64,000 nt of DNA from Clostridia bacterium. GTDB lineage: Bacteria; Bacillota; Clostridia; Oscillospirales; CAG-272. Positions 8,734-16,098 of the stretch are shown in pieces (position 1 is the first letter of the stretch; each line of letters opens with the position of its first letter). Under the pieces are notes generated by a model, which had not been told where the DNA came from, did no database searches, and worked only from the letters and a program-made list of their open reading frames with translations. Made by a program: the position numbers and the translations under genes. The stretch is taken from NCBI GenBank assembly GCA_017399145.1, contig JAFQEG010000011.1, forward strand, positions 1 to 64,000, in the 5' to 3' direction.

Positions 8734-9867
8734 TTAGTATGGTAGCCAATCCGTAACCTCATGGCTAAGGATTTCGCCCTCTTGGGTGATTTTATAGGTT
8801 AGGTCGATTTCCTCGGCATCGTCCTGGGGTCCTGGGGTATCCTTTGCACCACTTAGAGAAATGGTGTAGTATTCGCCTGTGCCAAGATAGAGTGCATGCA
8901 AGGACAAAATATTCTCGGGGGATTTGTCAAGGTAATTTCTGTAATGATATTCTGCAAGGAAGCAAGCGGTTTGTCTGCTTATTGTGGCTAATTCCTCCTC
9001 CTCGAAGTAGTAAAGTGGTTCGACGTCGCCCTCTAAAATCTCGTCCTTATATTCTTTAATGCCTGTGATTTCTGTTTCATTTATATCATAAAAGGCAATG
9101 GTGTGGTATTCCTTTTTTGCACCACGATAGGTACCGTCACACTCATAGCTAATATAGCTTATGTGTGTGTCATTTAGCTTAATTTCTAAATTGGAAATGA
9201 TTGAATAGCCCTTAATACAGGTTGATTTATATAGGTCGTTTTCACTATCGTAGGTAAAGTCGCTTATGCTTAGTCTAAGATTGCCTAGGGCAATAAAGGA
9301 AAAGATTGATTCCTCGAGATAAGACCCGTTATAACGTCGCCAGCCATCGCCCTCGGGTAGGTAGTAGGACTCGTCGTAGATTGCATCAATTCCCCAAAAA
9401 TCGTCACCCAGTGTACGTATTTCCGTTCTTGTTATGCTACTATTAAAGTCACCATCAAGGCTATTTATTAGCTTAGAGTTATAGGTTGTGCCCTTTTTCG
9501 ATTTATAAAGACTTGCACCAAGAGTAAGGGAGCCATCCTCCTTTATAATAATTAGGTCGTGAAGGGTGGTAAGACTCTCATAGCCACTAATTGATTCAGC
9601 AAGTGCCTTATCTAGCTTTTCAAGCACAGGGTCAAGTGTATCGGGCTGTGGGTCGCTAGGCAATTCGGGAGTGGTATCCTCGACTAAGCCACCTTGAGTT
9701 GAGGTGTCAATTACTTGGCTATTAGTGTTTGTGCCTGTGTCAGTTGAGGTGTCCAGGGTTGTATTTGGAGTTGTGTCCTCGCTACCCATTTCGCTTTGTG
9801 GTGGTGCGACACAGCCACTCAAGATAAGTGCAAATAGCAACAAAAGAATTATACACAGCTTTTTCAT
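8734..9867 (-). CDS. Secreted lipoprotein of unknown function
   Basis: 377 residues with a clear lipoprotein signal: a basic start, a long Leu/Ile core and the lipobox LSGC with Cys at about 19. A Thr/Asp/Pro-rich linker follows to about residue 85. The remaining 290 residues look like a soluble, acidic beta-rich domain with no motif I recognise. Ribosome site AGGAGT lies seven bases before the start. It is downstream of, but separated by a terminator from, the lyase gene on the same strand. It is probably displayed on the outer face of the membrane; the function is not assignable. Confidence 0.75.
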   Translation of the reverse strand: MKKLCIILLLLFALILSGCVAPPQSEMGSEDTTPNTTLDTSTDTGTNTNSQVIDTSTQGGLVEDTTPELPSDPQPDTLDPVLEKLDKALAESISGYESLTTLHDLIIIKEDGSLTLGASLYKSKKGTTYNSKLINSLDGDFNSSITRTEIRTLGDDFWGIDAIYDESYYLPEGDGWRRYNGSYLEESIFSFIALGNLRLSISDFTYDSENDLYKSTCIKGYSIISNLEIKLNDTHISYISYECDGTYRGAKKEYHTIAFYDINETEITGIKEYKDEILEGDVEPLYYFEEEELATISRQTACFLAEYHYRNYLDKSPENILSLHALYLGTGEYYTISLSGAKDTPGPQDDAEEIDLTYKITQEGEILSHEVTDWLPY

Positions 9868-9925
9868 AAAATCACTCCTTTCATAAATAAAGACGGAAAA
9901 TATAAAAGGTAGGTTACAGGTTGAG

Positions 9926-9957
9926 AAAAATATGGTCGATTATCGACCATATTTTTT
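9926..9957 (-). terminator. Terminator after the heparinase-like gene
   Basis: Long hairpin AAAAATATGGTCGA / TCGACCATATTTTT with a 3-nt loop and T/A tracts on both sides; it touches the stop codon of the minus-strand gene. Confidence 0.75.
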
Positions 9958-11629
9958 ATTTTGTGCTGATAGATAGGTTAAATTCGCACACTCCTGTGGG
10001 TAAAATGTAGTCGATTAGGTATGCGTTAAACTTTACCCCGCCTATGTGGGTTTCTGCCTCGTGGATAGAAATATTTGGGATAAGCCCCTCCTTACATTCA
10101 AGGGTTGTGTCCTCGATAATTACCTTATTACCAACAATCCTTGGCTCGATTACGGAAACGAAGCGTTCTGTTATTACGCTTTCTTTAGTTAGAGTAAATT
10201 TGTCACAAAGTGCGATTTTGTCATCACTTAGTGTAAAGGTGCGCTCAGCCTTTTTAAGATAATCTTGACCGTAGCCGTTTGTAAAGTCCATTGATACAAC
10301 CGACATATTTTCGTTTACGTTTAGGTAAACGTTGTCACGACGGACACCATCTTGACCTACGCCGTCAAAAAATGGAATGTTGTGAGAAAAGGCAGAGGGG
10401 TTAAAGAAGGTATATCTTGCGTTTTCGTGGTAGCCAGTTTTGTATGGTCCTGCACCTAGGTCACAAAGGATTTGGTGATTGTTTCTTGCAAAAATGAAGG
10501 AGCCAACGTCGTTGTGGTTATGGCTTTCTCCGTTGTTGCCACCCTTTGTTGCAAAGCCATAGTGTGGTGTGCGCTTAACAAAATAAGCAGAGTCCTTCAT
10601 ATGATATGAGGCACTTTCCTCAATTTCGTTAGTTACGTATTCGGGACGGAAATAGAGAATACAACGAAGTAGGAAGTTTAGGTGGGTGTTGTCCTTTGCC
10701 ATAATTGCAAGCTTGATTGGTAGCTTTTCAACGTCTTCGCCGTAAATTGTCCTCAAAGCATGGGGTAGCCATACGGAATAATTTTGTACTCCTGCGCAGT
10801 CACTAAAGGAAACGATAACGTCACGTTGTAGAAACATTTTTTGCATAAAGGTTGCAATTTCCTTTACCTTAGGCACTTCAAACCAGTCAACCTTGCCATT
10901 TGTTAACTCCTTTTCTAAAAGTGCATAGGTTACAAAAAAGCCAAAGCCGAAGGACCAGTAGCCTGTACCCTCAACGCAAACTCCGTCGTCCTTGTAGGAG
11001 TCTAGGTAAACCTGCATAACGGAGTCAAGGCGACCTCTTTGCTGTAAAAAGATTTCGGGGCATTCGTACATTAAAACACCACCTACACCACCTGCGCAAA
11101 CTGCTGCCCAGTTGTTAGGGTGATTTTCCCAGAAATAGGTTCTTGTAAGGAATGGGTCTATGGTCCTGCGCTTTAATTCTGCGCTAATTCTGTCCTTTAG
11201 TAGCTGAGGAAAACGGTCCTCGAAAAGGTTTTTAACCTCGGCTAAGGCAAGGGCTGCGCTTGATGCAAAAATATCTATTAAGCCTATGTCGTAATCCTTA
11301 GGGGTCCTGTCGTAATAGCGATTGAAGTGTCCAAGGGGAGCCCAGGAATATTCCCCAAGATATGCCCAAACAATCTTTAAAAGATTGTCGTAATATTCCT
11401 CATTGTCGGGATAGATTAAGGAAAGCATTGAGGCTGTTTGTAGCTGGTCAAATTGCAATCTCCAAAGCCCGTTATCGTTATTTTCTAAAATTTCCTTAGC
11501 AGAGTGGGGGCGAGGCTCGGTCTTGAAGGCTTTTTCGTAAAGCTCCAAAACCTCCTGTCTGTGCTGAGCATAATCGTTGCTTGCACGCACCTTTTCCCAA
11601 AATTTTTTATCCTTAGCAAAATCTAACAT
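9956..11629 (-). CDS. Heparinase II/III-like polysaccharide lyase, cytoplasmic
   Basis: 557 residues without a signal peptide. The N-terminal half is a helical toroid (conserved HPNNWAAVCAGGVGG near 170), and the C-terminal half a beta-sandwich with the family hallmark ESHNHNDVGSF near residue 365, which supplies metal and catalytic His/Asp residues. Relatives eliminate uronic acid-containing oligosaccharides (heparin, alginate, ulvan or similar). The cytoplasmic location suggests action on imported oligosaccharides. Its own promoter and terminator frame it as a single-gene unit. The substrate cannot be told from sequence. Confidence 0.85.
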   Translation of the reverse strand: MLDFAKDKKFWEKVRASNDYAQHRQEVLELYEKAFKTEPRPHSAKEILENNDNGLWRLQFDQLQTASMLSLIYPDNEEYYDNLLKIVWAYLGEYSWAPLGHFNRYYDRTPKDYDIGLIDIFASSAALALAEVKNLFEDRFPQLLKDRISAELKRRTIDPFLTRTYFWENHPNNWAAVCAGGVGGVLMYECPEIFLQQRGRLDSVMQVYLDSYKDDGVCVEGTGYWSFGFGFFVTYALLEKELTNGKVDWFEVPKVKEIATFMQKMFLQRDVIVSFSDCAGVQNYSVWLPHALRTIYGEDVEKLPIKLAIMAKDNTHLNFLLRCILYFRPEYVTNEIEESASYHMKDSAYFVKRTPHYGFATKGGNNGESHNHNDVGSFIFARNNHQILCDLGAGPYKTGYHENARYTFFNPSAFSHNIPFFDGVGQDGVRRDNVYLNVNENMSVVSMDFTNGYGQDYLKKAERTFTLSDDKIALCDKFTLTKESVITERFVSVIEPRIVGNKVIIEDTTLECKEGLIPNISIHEAETHIGGVKFNAYLIDYILPTGVCEFNLSISTK

Positions 11630-11662
11630 AATTAACCTCTTTGTTGTGTAGCTTGTACCTTA

Positions 11663-11691
11663 ATTTTAGCATAGAGTCAAAGGGTTTGCAA
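11663..11691 (-). promoter_or_regulatory. Promoter of the heparinase-like gene
   Basis: On the minus strand TTGCAA (11691-11686), 17-bp spacer ending in TGC, TAAAAT (11668-11663): an extended -10 promoter 34 bp before the start codon. Confidence 0.6.
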
Positions 11692-11701
11692 CAGAAAAAG
11701 G

Positions 11702-11733
11702 AAAAAGAGGCTTAAAATTTAAGCCTCTTTTTT
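11702..11733 (-). terminator. Terminator after rtcB
   Basis: Stem AAAAAGAGGCTTA / TAAGCCTCTTTTT around AAAT; it lies just beyond the rtcB stop codon on the minus strand and has T-rich sequence on both sides. Confidence 0.75.
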
Positions 11734-11751
11734 TGTGTTGCAACAACCCCG

Positions 11752-12963
11752 CTACTTACCAGATGCCTTGAAATTGTATACAGGCTTAATTACCTTTACA
11801 ATTTCAACGGAAGGGGTAATTTGCGAAACGATTGCGTCCATATCCTTGTATGCCATAGGGGACTCGTCAAGAGTACCGGGGCAGATACAGGTGGTATAGA
11901 TGCCTTCCATTTGCTTTTGGTATTCCTCAAGGGTTAGAGTTTCCTTTGCGGTGCTTCTTTTTAAGAGTCTACCTGCACCGTGAGGGGCAGAGTAGTTCCA
12001 ATTTTCGTTGCCCTTACCTAGACAGATAAGCGCACCGTCACGCATATTGATAGGGATTAAAAGCTTTTCACCATTCTTTGCAGATACGGAGCCCTTTCTT
12101 AAAATCATTGACTCTGTGTCGATATAGTTATGAATGGTAGTAAAGCGCTCTAGCTGAGGTAAGCCTAAAACGTTTATAATGGTGTCGGCAATTGCTTGTC
12201 TATTTAGAGTTGCAAACTGTTGTACAAGCTTCATGTCGTGAATGTACATATCAAAGAGTTCGCCCTCAAGACAGCAAAGCTCCTTGGAAATAGGCTTGTT
12301 TGCATAGTCCTTTTTCATTTTGTCAATGGTGTCTGCTATTTCGTTTTTGGACTTACCCTGTGCTAGCATATCCTTAGTTACCTTGTCGGCTAAGGATTTA
12401 GGGAAGGTGCGTTGCATTTCGTAGGCTTGGTTGATGTAATATTCAGCAACCTCCTTGCCTAAACGTCTACTACCCGAGTGGATAACTAGGTATTTGCAAT
12501 CATCCTCGTCCTTGTCGATTTCAATAAAGTGGTTGCCACCACCAAGAGTGCCTAAGCCGAATAGCGCCTTTTCGCCCTCGATTTTATCGTAGCAATAAAG
12601 CTTTGTTATGTCGATTTTGTCAGTGTATTTGTGGTATGTTTTTCTGTTTGAGTTGCCTGAGGGGATATTTCTTCTTATACAGTCGTCAAGCTTTTTAAAG
12701 TCAATATCTACCTTGCCAAGACATACAGTTTCCATGCCACAGCCGATATCAACGCCTACCATTGAGGGCGATACCTTGTCCTTAATTGTCATAGTTGTAC
12801 CGATGGTACAGCCCTTGCCTGAGTGTACGTCAGGCATAATTCTAATTTTTGTTTCCTTAAAAGCCTCATCGTTACACACGTTCAAGATTTGCTTGTAAGC
12901 ATCCTCGGCTAGCAAATCGGTGTAGCAGATAGCTTGGTTATATTTGCCGTAAACTTCTATCAT
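11752..12963 (-). CDS. rtcB: RtcB-family RNA ligase
   Basis: 403 residues, close to the shorter RtcB subgroup. Landmarks in order: IMPDVHSGKG and GVDIGCGM (metal-binding Asp/Cys region), GGGNHFIEI and HSGSRRLG (metal-binding His residues), and YSAPHGAGRLLKRS near residue 330, which contains the His that is guanylylated during catalysis. RtcB joins 2',3'-cyclic phosphate or 3'-phosphate ends to 5'-OH ends using GTP and Mn2+, repairing nicked RNA such as cleaved tRNA. The ribosome site AAGGAGATGATATACC is very strong. It follows the slipin gene on the same strand. No archease or RtcA is visible. Confidence 0.94.
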   Translation of the reverse strand: MIEVYGKYNQAICYTDLLAEDAYKQILNVCNDEAFKETKIRIMPDVHSGKGCTIGTTMTIKDKVSPSMVGVDIGCGMETVCLGKVDIDFKKLDDCIRRNIPSGNSNRKTYHKYTDKIDITKLYCYDKIEGEKALFGLGTLGGGNHFIEIDKDEDDCKYLVIHSGSRRLGKEVAEYYINQAYEMQRTFPKSLADKVTKDMLAQGKSKNEIADTIDKMKKDYANKPISKELCCLEGELFDMYIHDMKLVQQFATLNRQAIADTIINVLGLPQLERFTTIHNYIDTESMILRKGSVSAKNGEKLLIPINMRDGALICLGKGNENWNYSAPHGAGRLLKRSTAKETLTLEEYQKQMEGIYTTCICPGTLDESPMAYKDMDAIVSQITPSVEIVKVIKPVYNFKASGK

Positions 12964-12992
12964 GGTATATCATCTCCTTTTTAATTATACTA

Positions 12993-13270
12993 GAGGGCGG
13001 ATTTAGAGTCATAGAACAAAAGGCGAGGAGGGGAAGCAACATAGTTTTCGATAATTGTTGCGTTTTACGAATCTAAGGTGGAAATTTTTTCAAAATTTCT
13101 TTTATTGTATTCGCCTTTTTAAGGGCGACTGCTACTCTGCCGTACACTAGTACGCCTACGGAAACCCCCAAAGCTCATTCTTCGCTTCGGGGAACCCCTG
13201 GCGACGACTACGCATTCACCCTTTCTCTGACCCAAATCTCCCTCTTAATTCAGTGTGTGAGGGCGGATTT
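12993..13270. repeat. Intergenic element flanked by 12-bp direct repeats, between slipin and rtcB
   Basis: GAGGGCGGATTT occurs at 12993-13004 and again at 13259-13270. The roughly 254 bp between has no gene. It contains AAAAGGCGA / TCGCCTTTT inverted arms at its left half, a GTACACTAGTAC palindromic core near 13142, and a block AACCCCCAAAGC .. CGGGGAACCCCT at 13163-13199 that recurs in inverse orientation at 43671-43707. This accounts for the whole 358-bp gap between the two genes apart from the rtcB ribosome site. It is best read as a small non-autonomous insertion inside an operon. Confidence 0.5.
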
Positions 13271-13321
13271 TATTAAATGGCAAAAGGGTAGGCACCTCAA
13301 AAGAGGAGCCCACCTCTTGAA

Positions 13322-14422
13322 TTACGCCTTTGGACCCTTGAGAATGGATACAAGGTCGGTAATTGCGCTTGACCCGCCACTTAGGTTGAGGGTGTCAACC
13401 TTTTCACAAATACGCTCAAGGTATTCAAGCTCCTTAAGCTTGTAAAGGGTTGCATTCTCGTCCATAAGCTTTGCGGTGTTAAGAAGTGAACGGGTTGAAG
13501 CAACCTCCTCACGTCTTGCAATTACGCTAGCTTGTGCCTTCTTCTCAGCCATAAGAACGGTATTCATAATGGATCTGATTTCGCCTGGGAGGATGATGTC
13601 CTTTACGCCAGCATCAACGAAGCTAACGGAAAGTGCCTCTTCCTTCTCAACAAGCTTGTCAAATACATACTTTGAGATAGCGTCCTTATTTTCGAGGATC
13701 TCGTCAAGCTTGTACTTGCCAACATAGTCACGCATAGCTAGCTGAGCACAAAGTCTGATTTGCTCCTCGTAGGAATCAACGTCGCTAATTGCCTTTACAA
13801 CGTCGCTAACGCGATAGTTGCAAACGAAATTGATGCGAACGTTTACCTTATCCTGAGTAAGGATCTCTTGGCAGGCAATATCCATTCTTTGAAGTCTTGT
13901 ATCAACTGTTCTAGCGAAAACTGATACAGTATTCTTCCAGAAGTAATATGTGCCAGGCTCAAGAACCTTAACAAACTGGTTGTCAAGGTATAGTAGTGCC
14001 TTTTGATAGGACTCAACAGACACCTTAGTGTAGTAGATCCCAGGGATCTTTGCTATGATTTGAGAAGGAACATCCTCAATCATAGTCTTTGATGTGTCGA
14101 AGAGCATAAGCTCTTCCTTGGCATCAGTTTTGAAGTAAACGTATCTGCCCTCCTTGAAGAAGCTAGTGCAGATACCATTTACAAAACGCATGCCATAGTG
14201 GCCGGCTGGCACCTCATATACGTTTACACTGTTCTTGATATCCTCATTAGCAAGAAGAGTATCAATTGAGCATCTGGATGATGAAAGTGCAGAATCGATG
14301 GGAACGATTTCTACCTCTCTTTGTCTCCAAAACTTATATGAGCCAGCGCCAAGTAGCTTTTCAAGCTTACCGTCCTTGAAAAGTAGGCCTCTTTGATTTT
14401 CGTTAATAACAAACTTTTTCAT
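13322..14422 (-). CDS. Slipin / SPFH (band 7) family protein
   Basis: 366 residues. Three related segments at about 4-32, 67-97 and 136-162 follow the pattern hxxxQxGLLFxxGxxxxxLxPGxYxFW, then comes a band-7 domain at about 165-310 (DIACQEILTQDKVNVRINFV) and a coiled C-terminal helix with KKAQASVIARREEVASTR. There is no obvious transmembrane anchor. SPFH proteins assemble into membrane-associated rings. Slipins encoded beside RtcB are known from bacterial RNA-repair gene neighbourhoods, and here rtcB is the next gene downstream. The ribosome site AAAGGAG precedes the start. Its actual role in RNA repair is inferred. Confidence 0.88.
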   Translation of the reverse strand: MKKFVINENQRGLLFKDGKLEKLLGAGSYKFWRQREVEIVPIDSALSSSRCSIDTLLANEDIKNSVNVYEVPAGHYGMRFVNGICTSFFKEGRYVYFKTDAKEELMLFDTSKTMIEDVPSQIIAKIPGIYYTKVSVESYQKALLYLDNQFVKVLEPGTYYFWKNTVSVFARTVDTRLQRMDIACQEILTQDKVNVRINFVCNYRVSDVVKAISDVDSYEEQIRLCAQLAMRDYVGKYKLDEILENKDAISKYVFDKLVEKEEALSVSFVDAGVKDIILPGEIRSIMNTVLMAEKKAQASVIARREEVASTRSLLNTAKLMDENATLYKLKELEYLERICEKVDTLNLSGGSSAITDLVSILKGPKA

Positions 14423-14459
14423 TTTTATTTTCTCCTTTATGTAAATTATTTTTGTATTT

Positions 14460-14760
14460 AAACGGCATTTAGCCGATATTAGCGAGCTAGGTCCCTTTAT
14501 ACCGAGGGCGGTACACTCGCTTAAGCAAGTAAGGGGCTAGGGCGGGGCAACTAGGCTTGGCCTTAGCACGTTACAAGCGGTATCCGCAAGGTAACAGGGC
14601 TCTTGGTATATCCTTAAGCAAGAGGGTAAGCAGAGTGATAGTGCAAACGGGCAACTATCACTCATGACTCAAGCCCTACATTTTATCCTGTCGGCAAGGA
14701 GCCTTAAGATAAATATGTAGGATTTGTAGCTAGCCCACTTGAAAAGGCAAAAGGGACTTT
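14460..14760 (-). ncRNA. Candidate structured ncRNA / slipin leader (about 300 nt)
   Basis: This gene-free block is richer in G+C than its flanks and packed with hairpins. Reading the minus strand: an 8-bp closing helix GTCCCTTT (14757-14750) with AAAGGGAC (14498-14491); CCTACAT..TTATC pairing with GATAAAATGTAGG; a perfect 10-bp stem GAGTGATAGT / ACTATCACTC (14633-14663); CTCTTG / CAAGAG; and a two-tier hairpin GTTAC-GCGG-ATA-CCGC-GTAAC near 14570-14600. It ends about 38 nt before the slipin start. The strand is inferred from both flanking genes and the neighbouring T-arm mimic. I do not recognise a described RNA class. Confidence 0.5.
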
Positions 14761-14829
14761 GCAAAAATCATGTTCATCATAAAAACTTTTAGGTTTTTTT
14801 TAAAGAATTTACTGTTCTTTACAATTCAA

Positions 14830-15016
14830 CTAATAGTTTGGGGTGCCACCAAGTGTTATGAGAACACCTTCGCGGAATCGAACCGCTAAAACTAGCAAGC
14901 TGACATACACAGGGGGATTTCCAATATGGCGCTATGCATAAAGGAACCAGTGCATCTCCGTGACGCTCGGTCGTTTTTTGACTCGTCAGCCAATCACCGG
15001 AACTGCCTTGCTGATA
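14830..15016 (-). ncRNA. Candidate Y-RNA-like / tRNA-mimic ncRNA
   Basis: On the minus strand, GCGGTTCGATTCCGC (14886-14872) is a textbook tRNA T-arm stem-loop. It is enclosed by TAGTTT / AAACTA (14894-14889 with 14839-14834) and followed by a hairpin GTGTT-CTCAT-AACAC. Upstream, AGCAA and GCTGAC (15012-15008, 14990-14985) both pair with the contiguous GTCAGCTTGCT (14904-14894), giving a long stem with a 17-nt bulge. No acceptor stem or anticodon arm fits a real tRNA. Y RNAs near bacterial RNA-repair genes carry a long stem plus a tRNA-like module, so that class is suggested; no Ro60 gene is visible here. Confidence 0.45.
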
Positions 15017-15018
15017 TA

Positions 15019-15047
15019 AGTATATGGCATAAAGTGGTAAAAATCAC
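15019..15047 (-). promoter_or_regulatory. Possible promoter of the ncRNA-slipin-rtcB unit
   Basis: On the minus strand GTGATT (15047-15042), 17-bp spacer, TATACT (15024-15019). The -10 is good but the -35 poor, which would fit a promoter needing an activator. It lies immediately upstream of the T-arm-containing RNA. Confidence 0.35.
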
Positions 15048-15109
15048 GGAAAAAAACTTGCGAAGACTAGGTTTTTTAAGATTTTTTCAACTTTTTTGAA
15101 AAAATTTGC

Positions 15110-15140
15110 AAAAAAAGAGCAGACAAAAAAGTCTGCTCAA
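15110..15140 (-). terminator. Terminator after the second WYL gene
   Basis: On the minus strand GAGCAGAC-TTTTTT-GTCTGCTC followed by TTTTTTTGC, a clear intrinsic terminator 35 bp beyond the stop codon. It separates the WYL pair from the RNA/slipin/rtcB unit. Confidence 0.85.
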
Positions 15141-15174
15141 GGGAAAAAACTATTGCTATTTAATATGTATATAG

Positions 15175-16098
15175 TTAATGAAGGCTTTTGAAAAGCTGAC
15201 GTTGGGTCTCTAGCCTTTTTTTAATTTCTGCCACAAAGGACCGAGAGGCAACGGCACGGATAGATGGGCCGAAGGATAAAACTCTTATAACAAGCTCGGT
15301 TTCGTCCTTTTCGTCATATTCAAGCCTGATAATGTATCTGTCATCGCTAACCCTTTCTGCTTGCTTTTTGAAATGGGCAAAGTGAAGCATTACCCTTTCA
15401 AGTGCGTTTCGCTTATCGAATACCTCAAGGACTAGGGTTTTTGTTTTCACCTTAGCAGAGGGATTAACAAACGAGGATGCGTAGCATAATTCACAGCTAG
15501 TTATTGAGGATAGATTAAACATCTGCATTTTTGAGTTGCTACTCCTTGCAATAAGACGGAATTTGTCGTCCTTTTCCGAATATTCAAGCCTTAGGGGGAC
15601 AACTATGGCAGTCATTTGGGTATCCTTCCTTGTGGTGATGGATAGCTTAAGACCGGAGTTTTCCTTAATTGCTTTAAGAATTTTGCGAAATACTGATATG
15701 TAAAACTGATTTTCGTAGTCGTCGCAATCGTCGTATTTGTCATAAATTTCAATGTCGCTAAGAGAGAAAAGTGGCTCGTAATTCCATAGCTGATATGGAA
15801 TTTCATCAAGGAAAAGCCTTATTCTTTTATCGTCGACTAGGGACCTTAGCCATCTTAATTGAAGGGTGGTTAGGGGAAGAGTGGGCTTATTTTTAAGGGT
15901 GGTTGTTAAATCCTTAGTAATAAAGGGCCAACGGTCCTCCTTAATTGCCTGTGAAATTTCAAGATAGCTATCCTCAAAGGCGTTTTCGGTAATGATTTCT
16001 TGAAGCTGTTTTTTGTCAATCGCTCCATTTTCAAGAATTGCATTTATTATTTTTGTTACTGTGCCATAATATGCACCATAAATTTCGTTGAAAATCAT
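15175..16098 (-). CDS. WYL-domain transcriptional regulator (second of pair)
   Basis: 307 residues. The N-terminal 130 residues are helical, without the usual strong DeoR-type helix-turn-helix. Residues about 140-225 have the Sm-like WYL fold (MTAIVVPLRLEYSEKDDKFRLIA, then NLSSITSCEL), and the C-terminus a WCX extension (VIRVLSFGPSIRAVA). WYL domains sense nucleic acid or nucleotide ligands in several stress, DNA-damage and RNA-repair regulators. The start codon overlaps the upstream WYL gene by 4 bp (ATGA), so the two are translationally coupled and may act as a heteromer. The locus suggests control of the RtcB unit, which is inferred. Confidence 0.82.
   Translation of the reverse strand: MIFNEIYGAYYGTVTKIINAILENGAIDKKQLQEIITENAFEDSYLEISQAIKEDRWPFITKDLTTTLKNKPTLPLTTLQLRWLRSLVDDKRIRLFLDEIPYQLWNYEPLFSLSDIEIYDKYDDCDDYENQFYISVFRKILKAIKENSGLKLSITTRKDTQMTAIVVPLRLEYSEKDDKFRLIARSSNSKMQMFNLSSITSCELCYASSFVNPSAKVKTKTLVLEVFDKRNALERVMLHFAHFKKQAERVSDDRYIIRLEYDEKDETELVIRVLSFGPSIRAVASRSFVAEIKKRLETQRQLFKSLH

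Noticed and set aside
13257-13445. Small plus-strand frame overlapping the slipin gene end
   Set aside because: It opposes the slipin coding sequence, has no ribosome site and no recognisable protein features.
14872-14886. A genuine tRNA gene around the T-arm-like hairpin
   Set aside because: No acceptor stem pairs with the sequence after the T-arm, and no D or anticodon arm fits upstream at normal spacing; no CCA end follows.
15019-15047. A sigma-54 promoter for the rtcB unit, as in Proteobacteria
   Set aside because: No TGGCAC-N5-TTGC element is present and no RtcR-like activator is nearby; WYL regulators occupy that place.
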